Shown: positions 13,407 through 27,100, numbered from the stretch's first letter. The stretch: DNA of 64,000 nt from Tachypleus tridentatus (GCF_004210375.1 NC_134830.1:169267874-169331873); one strand, 5' to 3'. Notes: generated by a model not told the origin, from the sequence alone. Made by a program: numbers and translations.

Positions 13407-16400
13407 ATGAGGACAAGTTTATCTATGTCTGCTCTTAATTTAGAAGAATGGAGACAAGCCGTTCGTTCACCTCCAATGTACCGAATTGGCAATACAACCA
13501 TGCGAATGCAGTTTAATTTTGTTGGAGCTATAGTAATTGTTGGTGTTGCTTTTCTTGTAGTACTGTATACATTTATGCCTTACTCTAAAGATGGATTCCA
13601 CATGACCAATGACTTCTTAAAACATGAAGATCACAAACATAATTCATTAAGTGTGATAGAAAAAAACTATAAACCAAGTCTTTATTATAATACCACTTAT
13701 CCTCTGACTCCTCCAGTTCAAACAGATCATGGACTTCGATTCAGAATAGCAGTTGTGAGTGATTTGGATACAGCATCAAAAGCTGAACAAGAACCATATA
13801 CATGGATAAGTTACATTAAAAAAGGGTTCCTTACAATTGATCTTGCAAAGAAGTCGGTGGAATTAAAATGGGATAAAGAAATCATTGCAGTCAAGTCCAA
13901 GCTTTCACAAGAAGGTCGTGGGATGGAGCTTTCAGAACTTGTCTTCTTTAATGGCAGGTTATTAACAGTAGATGACAGAACAGGAATTATCTTTGAGCTA
14001 ATTAGCAACATAGCTATTCCTTGGGTTATTCTCACAGATGGAGATGGAAAAAATGCTAAAGGTAAACTTTTTTTGGGGGAGGATAAGTATTTAATAAATT
14101 TGTGAGTCTCGGAATTTGTGGAACTAGTGGATTAAAAATTTCTTTTTTGGCTGAAAATGTAAAAAATTAAAGTAAGGATTTCTTTATTTGCATTGAGGGA
14201 TGATAAAGGAAGGCTATATCTGATGATTATGAGATATCTACATTATTAAATTTTGTTTTTTTTTTGTTTTTTACTAATGAAGACAGTAATAGTATTCCAT
14301 GTCTTATATAGTGGATAAACAGATATGAGATCAAACAAGATGACTGGATTAATTCTGGGCTGATTAATAAAAAAAAATTTAGGAAGTTTAAAAACCAATA
14401 TGGCTCCTGAGCCAGATAATATTTCCTTAAGGTTTTGAAAAAGGTTAAAGATTGGACATGTGAGCCACTTATTTTTTGTCACTCTTTGAACAGTGGGCAA
14501 GTACCAGAGGATTGAAAATTAGCTTAAAAACTGGTACTTTTTTTGCCAACTTGTATGGATATTTCAATTTAAGAATTGATACTTTGTCAGTTCTGTAAAC
14601 CTTTTCCTTATAACTAGTACTTTTGTCAGCTTGTACAAACTTGATACTTTTTGTCAGCTTGTGCAACCTTTTACCTTAAAAACTGATACTTTTTGTCAGC
14701 TTGTGCAACCTTTTACCTTAAAAACTGATACTTTTATGTCAGCTTATGCAACCTTTTATCTTAAAAACTGGTACTTTTTGTCAGTTCTGTAAACCTTAAC
14801 CTTAAAAACTGGTACTTTCTTGTCAGTTCTGTAAACTTTTATCTTAAAAACTGATACATTTTTGTATGTTCTGTAAACTTTTTCCTTATAACTAGTACTT
14901 TTGTCAGCTTGTACAAACTTTTAACCTAAAAACTGATACTTTTTGTCTGTTCTGTAAACTTTTAGCTTAAAATAGCACTTTTGTCAGCTTATGTGGACTT
15001 TTTCACTTAAAAATTGGTACCTCTTTTAACAAATAATAATAAACATTAATCTTGTTATGTTATTATTTTAAATAGAGATTAAGGTTGTAAGTTTAATAAA
15101 ACTAAAGTTACTTAATTAGGTTGAAAAGGTCTAAATATTAAAACTTGTTTTTTTGGTCAGAAAATTTAACAGTGAGTTATACTTTAATAACAAATTGTCA
15201 CATTTCTCACTGAAAGTTTTTTGTGAATTTTGGTAAAAAAAAACTACTTTGTGAACCTTATGTGAGTCTTGTGTGAAAACCTGTTGTTAATGGTTCTGAG
15301 CACTTACTTTATAATGCCATTTTTGAAAGATATATGTAATGTTATGAATTTCTTTCCAAAAGTCTAGCTATGGAAACTTTTATTACAGACTACATTCTTA
15401 TAGTAGAAAGGTGCTGTTAGAAAATGAGTGTTACAGTCATTAGTACAGGTTTGCATTTGTTAATTTAAATGGACATCTTGTATGATTAGTTATTTCTGTT
15501 GCCTGTTGTATTAATCTGTAGGTTTCAAATGTGAATGGGCAACAGTAAAAGATGGACACCTTTATGTGGGAGGGCTTGGAAAAGAATGGACATCACCTCA
15601 GGGAGAACTTCTGAACTATAACCCTCAGTGGGTCAAAGTGGTTTCACCAAATGGTGAAGTGCAGCATCAAGATTGGCGGGACAAGTATGTTGCAGTCAGA
15701 AAACAAGCTGGTATTGACTTTCCTGGTAGGTTCATCCAGTTTTGTAATGTACTTTGTGTTATAATAAGCTTTATTGAATATGGTTTAATCATGAAGTTGA
15801 TCTGTATATTGTATTGGTAAATGCAAGATTTTTTATTCCTACATACGTAGCAAACCATGACAGTTTTAGTATTGCTTTTATACAGAGTATAGTAATGCAT
15901 TTGTGTTTTATTTACTTAGTTTTTTTTGTTGCATTACTTAAGTATTAATTACTTGTAAAGTCACTGTAATCCTACAGGATTGATAAAATATTTTGTGAGT
16001 GGAATATTGTAACTGGTACAATGATATATTCAACTCCAGGTATACAATTAGAGGAATGTTGAACCAAATTAGTTTTCTCTTCTCACTAAATTATTGGTGA
16101 ACAACCTTTTATACATCAAAAGCTCTACTCTTTTTTTATATTTCCGTAACACTAATTGGATCAAAATGATTTTACAAGGTTATTTTTTTTATAAATGTAT
16201 CTTGTGTTAGTTTCCTGTAATAAACATGTTAGTTCTACTAAATTTAAAGAACTACATTAAATTGTTAGTGTTAAATGAGTCAGAATAATTTGAAAGTTTA
16301 GGTTTTATTTCACTTGTCTATAAAATACACAACTCTAACTACAAAAAAGTGGTATATGAAACTTTTTGCTACGTTTGGAATAATGATTCAAAGTTTTTTC

Positions 16401-16787
16401 TTTTATACTCCCACAGGTTATATGATACATGAATCTGTTGTGTGGAGCCCAATCTATCGAAAGTGGTTCTTTTTACCCAGAAGAGCAAGCACAACCCGAT
16501 ATGATGAAAAAGATGATGAAAAAAAGGGAACTAATTTGATGATAGAAGCAAATGAAGATTTTACAGCCATAAATGTACATACTGTAGGACCTTTGATTCC
16601 ATCACATGGTTTCTCATCATTCAAATTTGTACCTGAAACATCAGACACTGTGATAATTGCTCTCAAGTCAGAAGAATTAGAAGGAAACATATCAAGTTAT
16701 GTTACTGTTTTTACTATAGATGGAGAAATTCTTCAACCTGAAACAGAGATAGGGAAGTATAAATTTGAGGGTATAGAATTTATATAA
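13407..16787 (+). CDS. CANT1: Soluble calcium-activated nucleotidase 1-like (apyrase)
   Basis: Three coding exons, 13407-14061, 15522-15725 and 16417-16787, join in phase at GT-AG sites and encode 409 residues, close to the roughly 400 of the human protein. The ATG at 13407 is the first after an in-frame TGA. A membrane anchor spans about residues 38-57 with a short basic N-terminal side, so a type II membrane protein of the ER/Golgi is expected. The nucleotidase domain follows: [11 protein letters not shown] (93-103), [33 protein letters not shown] and WVILTDGDG in exon 1; [10 protein letters not shown] in exon 2; [40 protein letters not shown]-like SHGFSSFKF and ALKSEELEG in exon 3. The protein ends EGIEFI like its relatives. 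The family hydrolyses UDP and GDP in a Ca2+-dependent way and supports glycosylation. Related secreted enzymes of blood feeders act as apyrases, but the anchor argues for the housekeeping type. Confidence 0.95.
14246..14525 (+). mobile_element. CR1-like LINE fragment (reverse transcriptase part)
   Basis: In intron 1 of the CANT1-like gene. Reading the plus strand gives pieces of a CR1/jockey-type reverse transcriptase: MAPEPDNIS-like, VKDWTCEPL and NSGQVPED followed by a stop and KLA, with frame changes between them. It corresponds to the same protein region as the larger minus-strand LINE at 47.4-49.2 kb. Short and decayed. Confidence 0.6.
14515..15025 (+). repeat. Minisatellite, unit about 42 bp, about 12 copies
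   Basis: The unit has the form AACTGATACTTTTTGTCAGC, then TTGTGCAACCTTTTACCTTA. Spacing is 40-46 bp and the copies vary by several bases. It starts at the end of the LINE scrap in CANT1 intron 1, whose last bases (AAAAACTGGTACTTTT) look like the first unit. Confidence 0.85.
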
Positions 16788-18850
16788 ATATTTATAGTTA
16801 AATGTTCATTAAAATTTGAAGATATTTTATTTCCAGACATAATAGTAATAGTGTTTGAATCTGTTGGGTTCTGATGCATAGACTTACCATCACAGTTATG
16901 TTATTTATATAGTTTTTAATTTTTTTCACCAAAATGTGGAGATCAGTAAAGAAAAGCTTTTGTAGAGGCCTAATCTGTTATTTGATTTGGTTCTGTTACG
17001 GTGAAACAAATAGTGGAATAAATGAGTGCATCGAAACCAAGAAACTGTTTACATTCCACCATTATATGAGGCCTAATTTATTTATTCTTGCTGAATTCAA
17101 TTAATGTGTTAATTTTCTATGTCATCTTTTCTTCACAGAAATTCAAAAATTTGATTTAAAATTAACTAAATTGTTTCTCAAGTTGGTTAACAAGAAAGTT
17201 AGTTATAAAGTCTGAAATTTAATTTTACATTCTATTTTAGTATTGTTAGAAATGTCAGTTTTAGATCTGGATTGGTGATATATTAATTTTAATTATTATT
17301 TACACAAGAATGAAATAAAAGAATGTTAAGACTTACGAGAATGTCAGTTTTTAGATTTTTGCATTTGACGTTTTGTCAGCAACTTTTTCACGTGTAAAGT
17401 TATACATAAAAAGAGAAATGCATGCAAGGACAACTGTTTTGACATTGTAAGACTCTAGAGATAAGGTATTAATTTGTGTTGTGATGCAACACAAGGATTG
17501 TGAATGCATAAGTTTCCCACATTTAGCATAATACATCAGAAATCACATTCTCCAGATCTTTACATTAAAAAAAAACGAAAAATGGAGAGCAGAAGAGAAG
17601 TAGTGTCTGCCTTAATAGGATGAGGTATTCTTTAACACAGTTGTGAAATTACAAAACATAATCAGAACCAAATCAGTTAATCGTACGTTTCGATTGGACA
17701 CAGTACTTCAGTGGGTATTCATGTGTTTTTGTCGTGTTCCAAATATATAAATAAAAGTAATTATTTGTAGTGGCAGTGGATTTTTCTCAAACTGTTTAAA
17801 CCAGTTAAAACATCTTGACAACATATAAAATATTAGTCTCTTTTCACTTAAAATAAAATAGTGATTTCATTGTTTCCTGTATCTTGTTAGCAGAAAAAGT
17901 TGATAAATGATAACATAGGTGTGTAACTTCACACTGTCCAAGGACAAAAATAAAAGTTAGTTACATATGAATTATTACCAATTTTCACTGCTAATATGAT
18001 ACCAGAAACATAATTCAGTTCAAGGTTGTTACAACTGAAGTAATAAATGAATGTATCCAGTAAGTTTGACAATTTTGGGGCTGTTTATTGAAATTAAATA
18101 TAAGATTTTGTGGAAAGATTAAATAAAGTTTCTCTAGAGTAAAAATACAAAAGCCAAAGATATATTTTATTTAGAATTGTTTGTTTGTTTTTATATATAA
18201 AGACACTGTTCCTAAGTCTGCAAATTTCAGATGTTCATTCTCTCTGGTTATACTTTACGGGAAGTTATATCAAATTGTAGAAGGGGTGGCTTTATGTGCA
18301 AAGCAATCGGATATTAGATTAAATGTAGACTATTACTTATTTTGGTTGTCTCTCTTTAACATTGAATTTGGTATGGTTGATAGGATACAGTTCTATGTTG
18401 AAAAACAGTATTTCTAGTAATAGTAACTGACTTACTGACCCAATATGTATTTCATTTTTAAGGTAACTATTAATGTGTTGCATGTAGTTTGGTACAAAGT
18501 GTTTTTACAGTTCATCTTTCACATTAAAACAGCAGTCATTACTCAATACATTGTAGCAACCCACCAGTTTACATTAAAAAAAAAAACAACAAACTCACTT
18601 ACATGTATTATATATCTATTCACATTCTCCTGTGATTTTCAAGAAATGATTATCCTACCCTATAATCCCTAAAACACTGCCAATAATTTTGGGGCTTGTA
18701 TGAAATTAAAAGGAGTAACATTTCTCATCTGACTCCATACTTGTACTGATATGTAATTTTGGAGAAATTAAGTATTAAATTATCTGATGGGTGCAGCTGA
18801 TGTTGGGATGGAAGTAGTTTCCAAGGCTTTACTCATATACGTCACAGCTC
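16788..18850. other. CANT1 3' flank
   Basis: The CANT1 3' UTR must lie at the left end. AATAAA hexamers occur, for example near 17009, 17313 and 17748, but I cannot tell which is used. Open frames at 18181-18417 and 18445-18672 have no recognisable domain. Confidence 0.35.
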
Positions 18851-18872
18851 AGGCCTTAAGTACTTAAGGCCT
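18851..18872. repeat. Perfect 22-bp palindrome
   Basis: AGGCCTTAAGT followed at once by its exact reverse complement, with no spacer. Confidence 0.9.
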
Positions 18873-20166
18873 ATGAAGCTCTGTTGTACAGTTTCTCTTA
18901 ATTATGGAGCCACATGTTACTGGACTGATTGGAAAGGATAAGTTCAGTTCTCACCTAGTTATTATGTAATATTTGTTATCCAGTGTAAGTGAGCAAAAAT
19001 GTTTGGTAATATATTTAATTTATAAAATCTTAATTGTATAGTATTTGTCATTAGAATGTATCTGTTGATCATGAAACACATTGATTTGAGTTTCATATCT
19101 GCTTATGAAATTAAAAGCTTCAGGCCAGTACTTTAGTTTTGGTTATTGTAGTAACTTCAAAGATACACTTTTATAATTTGTTCAGTTAATTGTATACACT
19201 TAATCAGCATTTAATTTCTTTAATTACAAATCAAATAATAAAATGTGAGTAGTATTTAGTCCTAAAGTTCTCATACACTTGACAATGAATTTTCATAGTT
19301 ATAGTACTCAGAAATTTACCTTCAAGACAAAATATATGATCCTTAATAAACTAAAAGTAGCAAGATGAACTTAAGTTAGTAAGCTATTAGCAAAAATTAT
19401 CTGAATAATATACTTCTTAAATATATGCATATACCTTTTAGGTTTTCATAAGAATAACTTCTGGTAATAAAGTAAATTAAAAACTAACCTTGAATATCAG
19501 TACTGCCAGGTCACAGTTCTATTTTAGCAACTATTGGTTCAATAAAGGATTGTTAAATTTATTTAAATTGTGTAAGGAAAAATCTTTCAACCAAATTTCT
19601 TCAGATGATCTTTCCTGCATGTTAATGTTTTGGTTATTGCTGTTCAAATTATGATAGCAATGATGTGTCAAAAGCATAATGATATTAGAAAGGGCTTTAT
19701 TTAATTGAAGTTATTGTGGTATAATAAACCGACATGTGAAACTCAGAGTTACTATAATATATTAGTGATTTATCTTGGATTTTTGCTGCTATTCATATTT
19801 CTTGGTCCAGAGAAATAAAGTAGGAAAAAAAAAATTCTGATTTAAGTTTGTTTGACAACTTTTTACATTTACAAATCTAAGATAGACCTTCATGGTACTA
19901 ATTTATCATCTTCAAAGTTATGTTTTGCTTCTGATAATAAAAATCAGTTTCATTGATTATAACTATGGTATTTTAAACCTGAATGACACCTTGCGTGACA
20001 TGTGGGTTAGATAGTTTAATTTATAACTGCAATCCAGAGGGACAGAACCAGTCAGCAGCACCCACCACCTATGTGACTACCTTTATCCAAGTAGTGTAAG
20101 TGATTTATAATGTCAGAAAAACAGGTAAGTTAAAGAAATCTCAATACAAAAGTGATAAAAACCCTG

Positions 20167-20267
20167 TAACCTGAGCACTTTTTCAGAAGGCATACTTTTC
20201 TTCAGGGACAAACTGGAAATGCCCCTGAAGAAGAAAAGTCAACCTTCTAAAAAAAGTGCTCAGGTTA
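20167..20267. repeat. Inverted repeat with 41-46 bp arms (hairpin)
   Basis: The left arm at 20167-20207 starts TAACCTGAGCACTTTTTC. The right arm at 20222-20267 ends AAAAAGTGCTCAGGTTA. The arms pair along nearly their whole length with small bulges, around a 14-base loop (ACAAACTGGAAATG). It would form a strong stem in RNA or as a cruciform. It may be a foldback element or part of a retroelement end. Confidence 0.85.
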
Positions 20268-20439
20268 TAATGAAAATAGTTGTCACTTTTATAAGACAAC
20301 CATTTCAATCTTCTAATCAGTAGCTTGGTATCTTAACCACCAGGCAATATTTGGTAGAAGTTACAAGTTCCTAATTTAATAATAATAATAAGGAAATAAT
20401 GTAAACTTTACCATTTCTTATTCTTCATCACAATTAATA

Positions 20440-21633
20440 ACTTATTTCAGCTAGTGGTGACAACAAGCTTGAGTTAAAAAATTTTTGTTACTTATTTCAG
20501 CTAGTGGTGACAACAAGCTTGAGTTAAAAATATTTCAGCTAGTGGTGACAACAAGCTTGAGTTAAAACATTTTTGTTACTTATTTCAGCTAGTGGTGACA
20601 ACAAGCTTGAGTTAAAAAATTTTTGTTACTTATTTCAGCTAGTGGTGACAACAAGCTTGAGTTAAAACATTTTTGTTACTTATTTCAGCTAGTGGTGACA
20701 ACAAGCTTGAGTTAAAACATTTTTGTTACTTATTTCAGCTAGTGGTGACAAAAGCTTGAGTTAAAACATTTTGTTACTTATTTCAGCTAGTGGTGACAAC
20801 AAGCTTGAGTTAAAACATTTTTGTTACTTATTTCAGCTAGTGGTGACAACAAGCTTGAGTTAAAACATTTTGTTACTTATTTCAGCTAGTGGTGACAACA
20901 AGTTTGAGTTAAAACATTTTGTTACTTATTTCAGCTAGTGGTGACAACAAGTTTGAGTTAAAACATTTTGTTACTTATTTCAGCTAGTGGTGACAACAAG
21001 TTTGAGTTAAAACATTTTGTTACTTATTTCAGCTAGTGGTGACAACAAGTTTGAGTTAAAACATTTTGTTACTTATTTCAGCTAGTGGTGACAACAAGCT
21101 TGAGTTAAAACATTTTTGTTACTTATTTCAGCTAGTGGTGACAACAAGCTTGAGTTAAAACATTTTTGTTACTTATTTCAGCTAGTGGTGACAACAAGCT
21201 TGAGTTAAAACATTTTTGTTACTTATTTCAGCTAGTGGTGACAACAAGCTTGAAAAGTTTTGTTACTTATTTCAGCTAGTGGTGACAACAAGCTTGAGTT
21301 AAAAGTTTTGTTACTTATTTCAGCTAGTGGTGACAACAAGCTTGAGTTAAAAGTTTTGTTACTTATTTCAGCTAGTGGTGACAACAAGCTTGAGTTAAAA
21401 ATTTTTGTTACTTATTTCAGCTAGTGGTGACAACAAGCTTGAGTTAAAAAATTTTTGTTACTTATTTCAGCTAGTGGTGACAACAAGCTTGAGTTAAAAA
21501 ATTTTTGTTACTTATTTCAGCTAGTGGTGACAACAAGCTTGAGTTAAAAGTTTTTGTTACTTATTTCAGCTAGTGGTGACAACAAGCTTGAGTTAAAAGT
21601 TTTGTTACTTATTTCAGCTAGTGGTGACAACCT
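20440..21633 (+). repeat. Minisatellite, unit about 50 bp, about 25 copies, acceptor-like in each unit
   Basis: The unit is TTACTTATTTCAGCTAGTGG, TGACAACAAGCTTGAGTTAA, AACATTTTTG. Copies are almost identical. A run near 20880-21060 shares a CTTGAG to TTTGAG change, an early copy is shortened, and the linker varies (AACATTTTTG, AAGTTTTG, AAATTTTTG). Each unit holds a pyrimidine-rich TTACTTATTTCAG, a good match to an animal 3' splice site. The minus-strand open frame at 21544-21831 runs partly through the array and is not a gene. Confidence 0.95.
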
Positions 21634-24126
21634 TTTTAATCGGAATATCTGGAACCTTTTAGAATCGAATATCGAAATTTTATTAAAATATTCACATTTG
21701 ATTGAAAAAACGAACTTTACATAATTAAATTCAGTGTGAAGAAAATAATGTATACCCATGGGAATAAAGATAGTGGGCAGATCAGGTGTGCTCCTATGGC
21801 AGGAAAAACAAATATGATTATAGATTTGCAAGCCTTGTAATTGCTATTGGCTTGGCAAAAATTTGGATATTTACACATTTTAGGAAGTTGTAAACTTAAC
21901 TTTTAGGATTTCTACAGGGATATTTTTCTTTTATTGGAAACTAAAATTACATGAAAAAAGTTAGGAAAAAGGAAATTCAGGCATCTATTAAAATCTCATG
22001 AAAATGCTCTTGTGTTATAAAGACAATAGATGTTCATCTGAAAAACAAAAAGAGGAGAGAAAAGTTACAAGTACATAATGTACAACTAAGTGTATAAAGG
22101 GAAACTGTTGTCCAACTCTTTTAGTTTAAGTAGCAGAAATACCAGCAACTTATAAACAGGAACCTTGATTATAGTGGTTGTTTAAAAATGAGAAATGACC
22201 AGGCTTTGAGTCAGCTCTACTGTCTTAAGAAAAGGAAGGATCAATGTTTGTTTTTGTTTTTTTGAGGGGGCTACCACAGAGCAATACATTTTTTTTTAAG
22301 TGATGATTTTTGAAACCCCAGTGGAAAGAACTTGGGTGTGCACTGACCATGGAAAGCACAAAATCAGAATAAACTGAAAGATTGAAAAGGGGTAACTAAA
22401 AGTTGCTATAAAAACTTAAGTTCTGATTTTTGGAAAAAAATGCAATGTAATGTCATTTATCTTCTAAACACTGAATATATTGTCCTTACACATATTTCTA
22501 ATGCAAGCTTTCAGTTTTCTTAATGGCAACTGGGACTAGAAAAGAAAAGAAAAACCTGAATGCAAATTGAAACAAACTTAACCAAAAATAGAAATGGATG
22601 AAAGGGACGTTTATCAAAAAACTGTTAAATGGCTAAATTCAATGCCAAAGTAATAAGACACATTAAGGAGCCATTTTTAATATTATTAGCCTAATCAACA
22701 TTTCCCTCAGCACACACAAAAAAACACCCAACAAATTACATTTCCTCTGAATAGCTAGTTGCATAATATTTTTGAGTTCAAATACAAAAACAAGACCAAA
22801 GACAGTATAAAAACAATTTAAGAAACAACTGCATCCCATTGCCTTAACTAATCTCAACCCAAACAATTTTATGGACACAAGTTTTGGTTATTCCAATGTA
22901 CATATAGGAATGGCCCAGGTTAGCCTGTACCAAAACTACAAATCCAATAACTCTTACTGTTAAGATAATGGAATCAGTAAAACTGGAAGTAAATATAAAG
23001 ATTTACAGATACATGCAAAGATCATTCAAAGACTTTCCTAGTCAACTAAGATGTGAAAAATAATGGCAAAAGACGAATTGACACCTTCTGTTACACAGAA
23101 TACTCAGTTGTTTTACCATTTTTAGCCAAGCCAACTTTCAAAATTTGGAGAAAATTGAGATGATTATTCCTGCCTGGTTGCATGGTCTGTTACTTGTATT
23201 TTTAAACTTCAAAAATTTGAAACTACATTTAGTTTCAAAACTGTATATAGTCTTGTAACATATCTGCCTGTCTTTGTTTTACCAGGGTATTCAAGTCAGA
23301 TATTTCCACAGAGGTCACTCTTAATTTCTATCTTTGTCTCTTGTTTTGCAGGTTTTTGGGCACATCAGAAAAAAGCCTGGGTAGTTTTGATAACCTAACA
23401 TTGTATTTGTTAAATAAAGAATTTTGTATTTAAAACCACATTCATTTGTTTCCCTTCCTGTACTGTCCCATGTTCAGTTTAATGTGTACATAACAGTCCT
23501 TAATCTGTGTTTTTACAGATGTTTATCTATTGTATATGCATACCATGAATACCACAACAGCACTTAATCCTACCTGTATATACAAAAACTGAACATTGCT
23601 GGAAACAGACCTGTACTCACATGGATAGCACATAAAACACTAAACCTTGATATTTGCAAAAAATAATTTTATCTTACAGATCACTCAGTATAATTACATT
23701 TTATATATTTAAACAAGTATAACAAAATTGCTTACATTGAACTGTATGTAAATCTGGGCTTAGACATTGTTAATGTCATTAAAAAAAACAAACTAGAACA
23801 AATACAAGTATCATGTAACAACAAATATACAATGAGCAGGTACCTTATTTTTCCAAAGTCTGTTACAAGGTAACAACTTCTTAACAATAAAAAGGTACTT
23901 CATCTTTCCAACAACTTGTTACACAGAGCAGTTTTAAAAATAAAATTATACAACAAAACAATATGCAAAGACAACATTCAGCTAATTATTGTCACAGTAT
24001 GTAACAAACGTTAAGAGCTTTTTTATCACAAATATTGGATTTAAAGGAATAAAAATCTTTATTGTTTTGAATTTTTATCAAAACAACTCTTTAGGACCAA
24101 AATTTATGGTTTACATATGTAATATT
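21634..24126. other. Intergenic, between two gene 3' ends
   Basis: No supported gene. The left part of METTL23's 3' UTR must lie at the right end of this stretch. The minus-strand open frame at 22663-22878 has no recognisable domain. Confidence 0.35.
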
Positions 24127-27100
24127 TCATGTCGTTTCTGTGCACTTCACACACATGCTTAAACCATTGTGGAATTCTGAAAGACAATGAAAAAAATTTT
24201 TTACCTTACAGTTAAAAGATTATTTTAATAAAATGTAAGTGTAGGTTGATAATGGTTACAAAAGGTACATGTCTGTTCATAAAGTCCACTAGATATTTTA
24301 ATATTACTCTAACAGAACTGAGTACAATGTCATTACTGTATACAGTTTAGATTCTTACAACTATAGACACATGATTAAAATTTAAGTGATTAAAAAAGGC
24401 TCTAATTTTTCCTTGAACAGACAAGTTTCTCTCCATATTCAAATAAAAAAGGTGACAGAAAAAATTCAATGCGTGTTTTTAAGAGAAGAATTGTTTCTAA
24501 TGTTACAACTAGTTACACGGACAGTTCTGTGTGAGGAAAAAAAAAAAATTTGTTTTGGAGCCTAAATACTATTAACAAGATGTCTATATAAATATAATGC
24601 AAGTTTCAGTACTTTACACAGTACCAAGTTTTACAGATAGTAGATTTTTAGGATGCATAACAAATAGTGTCTTGGTCCAATAACATTACTTGCAAGTCTA
24701 AAAAAACTAAGCCAACAACAAACTTAAGACACTGCTTAATATCTAAATAGTAAAACTACAGTACAAGTTATATTAGTGGATATTGTAATGCTAAATTTCA
24801 GAAAAATTTGGAAGTTATAAACAAGTCTACATTTTCTAGTTTATACTTCCAGTGAGAAACAACTGTTAGTCTACACAACATCTAGCATTGTTGGCACATT
24901 TGTTCATTCTCTAAAACCACCATTTGCTTTAACAACTTGTGTGCTAATGACAAGTTAGGTTAATGTATTGTATTTAATGTTACTTGAAATATATATGAAA
25001 GTCATTATAAATCACTTGATTCCTAATTTTAGACTGAGCTATATTGTTTTAAAAACATTACACCCTCTAACCACAAATCCTGGACAAGACCAAGTAAAAA
25101 TACTAAGGTTTTTTTAAGGTGGTAAACTGTATATTATAGGTACAATAAATTAAGTATCTTTCACTCACCACAGTGAAACTTATTTTTATATAAGACTTTA
25201 ATGTATACTAATATCACTAATTATTCTGAATTATTTTCTTTTGTCAAATATTTGTGCAATGTGAAACAAGGTATACTTGTACTAACCACCCCTAATTCTA
25301 ACATGACAGACTATAAAGTAGTTAGTCAATAACACTTTTCACCAATTTGTTAGACTACTATAGTCTAACAGCAGTATTTGACCATCACTTTTAAAACAAC
25401 CACACTGCACAGTATATAATATTGAAAAATTTAACCAATACAAAATGGGGAATTAATGTAATATTGTGTTATTTTATTACCATATAAACATTAAACATTT
25501 ATTGTTCACAATGTTTATAAAAAGAACTTGTGCTATTAATAATAATAAGACCAACATAATTATGTTATACAAATGATCCACTTCAATGAGTTGTTTACAT
25601 TAACACTACATGTTAGTGTAATGTTTTTCTTCTGAGAATTTAAATCATGATAATTTTTACTAAAAGTAAATGAAATTATAAATTCAAATAAAGACATTAT
25701 TACCTTTAAGTTTTATGACCAACAGGTGAATAGTGTGACAACCAGGCATGGTTGATCCTCCAATTTCTTCACCATCTGCATCAAAGTTTGCCAGAGGAAC
25801 TTCCTCACAAGAAAGACTCCATTTTGACAAAAGATGTTCAATCGTCCAATCTGAACTGACATTTCAATGTAGAATTAAATAATTAATGATATGTGTGTGA
25901 GATTCTTGTGACATATTTTCAAAAAGAAAAATATTTCTTGAAACAGAATAATGCAAACTCCAGTTGCAAGAAAATATAAATATGAAATAATAGATAATTA
26001 GAAATCAAACCTTCTCTCCTGATAGGCACACCAAAACTCTGCACTTGGATTCTGTTTCAGTAAAAATGTGACTGTAACAAGAATATCTTCAAAATCTAGT
26101 AAAAAAAAAAATTAATATTGATTAATTGAATAATTTACTTGCAATAACATAAACTTAAGGGGCAAAGTATGTTTAAATAAAAATCAGCATATATTATTTT
26201 ATTATTTACTTATTTAGAAAAGTTAAAAATTAAAGAAACAATAGCATGAATTTTACACATCACATCCAAACCTTAAATGAAATACAAATGTATTTTTTGT
26301 ATTTTTATGAGCATGAGAAACACTAAAAATAAATAAAGCTCTGTCTCACAAAACTAAGCTTATGAATGAAAGAGCCAAGCAAATGTGTATAAATTGTAAA
26401 TGTGTATACAATTAGAGTTCAGTGTATATATCATCTAATTTTTGTTACTTGTAAAACATGATTATCAGTGATAACATGTATTAACAAGGGTATCACAGGG
26501 ATGCAACAATGTTATATCCTTTAAATTAATGTTAGCATCTGCTGGATTACTGAAATGTCATAGAAGTGGCAGCTAACAACCAGGATGCTAAAACAGTAAT
26601 AAAATGCAAGATATGATAACATACAGTTCCAGGTAGTCAAAATTTGTTCACATGATAATACAAGCACAATACAACTAAATACAGAGTTACTGTGCTGGTC
26701 CAGATAGCCAAACTAAAACATTATTCAAAACCAGATTTTATTGGATGAAACCCACTACCTCTCTATTCATTTTAATTAGTAAAAATTTTAAAAAGTTATT
26801 TCAGTTAGACTGTCATTAATTAAGGCTTAAGTTCTTTTTAGGGAAGTAAAAATTACTTGAATATAAGAATAATGTACAAAAACTAAAGTGAAAATGAAAA
26901 ACAAATAAACAAAAAAGTTAAGTATTTGTTTATAAAAAGAAAACAGTCAAAAACAGTGATCCAAAGTCAATATTTCATTAATATATCTAGGAAAGATCAA
27001 ATATTTTCAGATCCACAAGGTCAGCAGAAATAAAAACTGTAAGTATCTCCACTTTTGCATGAGCATACAAGATTATTATAAAAATTTAATTTAATCATTT

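Noticed and set aside
13811-14035. Minus-strand open frame of 74 codons
   Set aside because: Antisense shadow of CANT1 exon 1.
20440-21633. CRISPR-like array
   Set aside because: The units are continuous and no unique spacers separate them; the setting is a eukaryotic genome. It is a minisatellite.
22663-22878. Minus-strand open frame rich in hydrophobic residues
   Set aside because: Starts and stops by chance in AT-rich DNA, with no recognisable domain and no neighbouring exons.
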